DNA from: Ectocarpus siliculosus | Lineage: Eukaryota; Sar; Phaeophyceae; Ectocarpales; Ectocarpaceae | Reading direction: 5' to 3' | Length of the DNA stretch: 15,166 nucleotides | Assembly: GCA_000310025.1 (NCBI GenBank) | Contig: FN648978.1 | Coordinates: 1-15,166, forward strand | In this document: positions 15,001 through 15,166 of the stretch, one piece after another | Layout of the letters: each line of letters starts with the position of its first letter | Position numbering within the stretch: position 1 is the stretch's first letter | Notes under the pieces: model-generated | What the model saw: only the letters and a program-made list of their open reading frames with translations | Told to the model about the DNA's origin: nothing | Databases searched by the model: none | Program-made: the position numbers and the translations under genes

Positions 15001-15166
15001 AGGTCGGCGCTTTTTTGCCCTCGAGTTTGGCTCTGTCTCTTACCAAAATGCAGCGGAACTACATCTATGTGCATCTGACTTCATGCAGAAATGCGTTGAC
15101 CCCGCTCGCAACCGGTTGCTCCGGAGTGGGACCCCTGTGTTTGCGATTTCTCGGGGTAAAGGGTGA
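15001..15166. repeat. Dispersed repeat R, copy B (runs off the window)
   Basis: Direct-orientation partner of 3175-3352, starting at aggtcggcgc and still matching at the last base. The upstream flanks of the two copies are unrelated, so the left boundary is near cggc...ttttttgccc. The minus-strand reading HPLPREIANTGVPLRSNRLR then AGSTHFCMKSDAHRCSSAAF is longer than in copy A and ends at a TAA. The copies share small substitutions and indels, so this is not a recent duplication. Confidence 0.85.

Noticed and set aside
3175-15166. The two R copies as long terminal repeats of a single retrotransposon
   Set aside because: Copies are diverged by indels, lack TG...CA ends that I can see, and no gag or pol lies between them; the interior is a host-like spliced gene.
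1-15166. tRNA, rRNA or other structured RNA genes
   Set aside because: No cloverleaf with paired A and B boxes and no rRNA-like conserved blocks were seen on either strand by eye.

Overview
The window looks like nuclear DNA of an intron-rich eukaryote. There are no closely packed bacterial-style genes. Coding sequence appears as short, GC3-rich exons with GT-AG borders, separated by introns of about 400-860 bp, and the rest is rich in repeats. A stramenopile such as a brown alga would fit, but this is inference from style; no marker gene fixes the taxon.

Layout. 1-1080 has no confident gene, only two weak open frames. 1083-3160 is a repeat district: a degenerate 'acttccac' zone, a (GA)n microsatellite, and a dense array of the 12-bp palindrome CTTCCATGGAAG. 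The array is interrupted by a ~310 bp MITE-like element whose terminal inverted repeats are themselves palindromes, and it ends in a short reading that resembles the STEAEY motif of Ty1/copia RNase H. A dispersed repeat ('R') follows at ~3175-3352; a second copy closes the window at 15001-15166. 3400-8000 is mostly non-coding, with scattered candidate exons (one on +, three on -), purine-rich and homopolymer tracts, a diverged ~430 bp-period duplication at 5.27-5.87 kb and a strong GC hairpin.

The one well-supported gene is on the + strand, 8294 to about 14583, with ten exons. Exons 1-8 join in a consistent phase series and give a protein with two N-terminal hydrophobic segments, a basic stretch, and then a long helical, probably coiled-coil region. 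I do not recognise the family. Exons 9 and 10 look coding, but the best-looking reading frame switches within each of them, which suggests decay, sequence error or an unmodelled splice pattern. Its introns contain two (CTG)8 runs, a G16 run, a 225-codon open frame and two opposite-strand open frames.

A candidate minus-strand terminal exon (7347-7670) lies head-to-head with this gene. About 620 bp separates them, including a 45/46-bp tandem repeat and the probable promoter and 5' UTR of the + gene.
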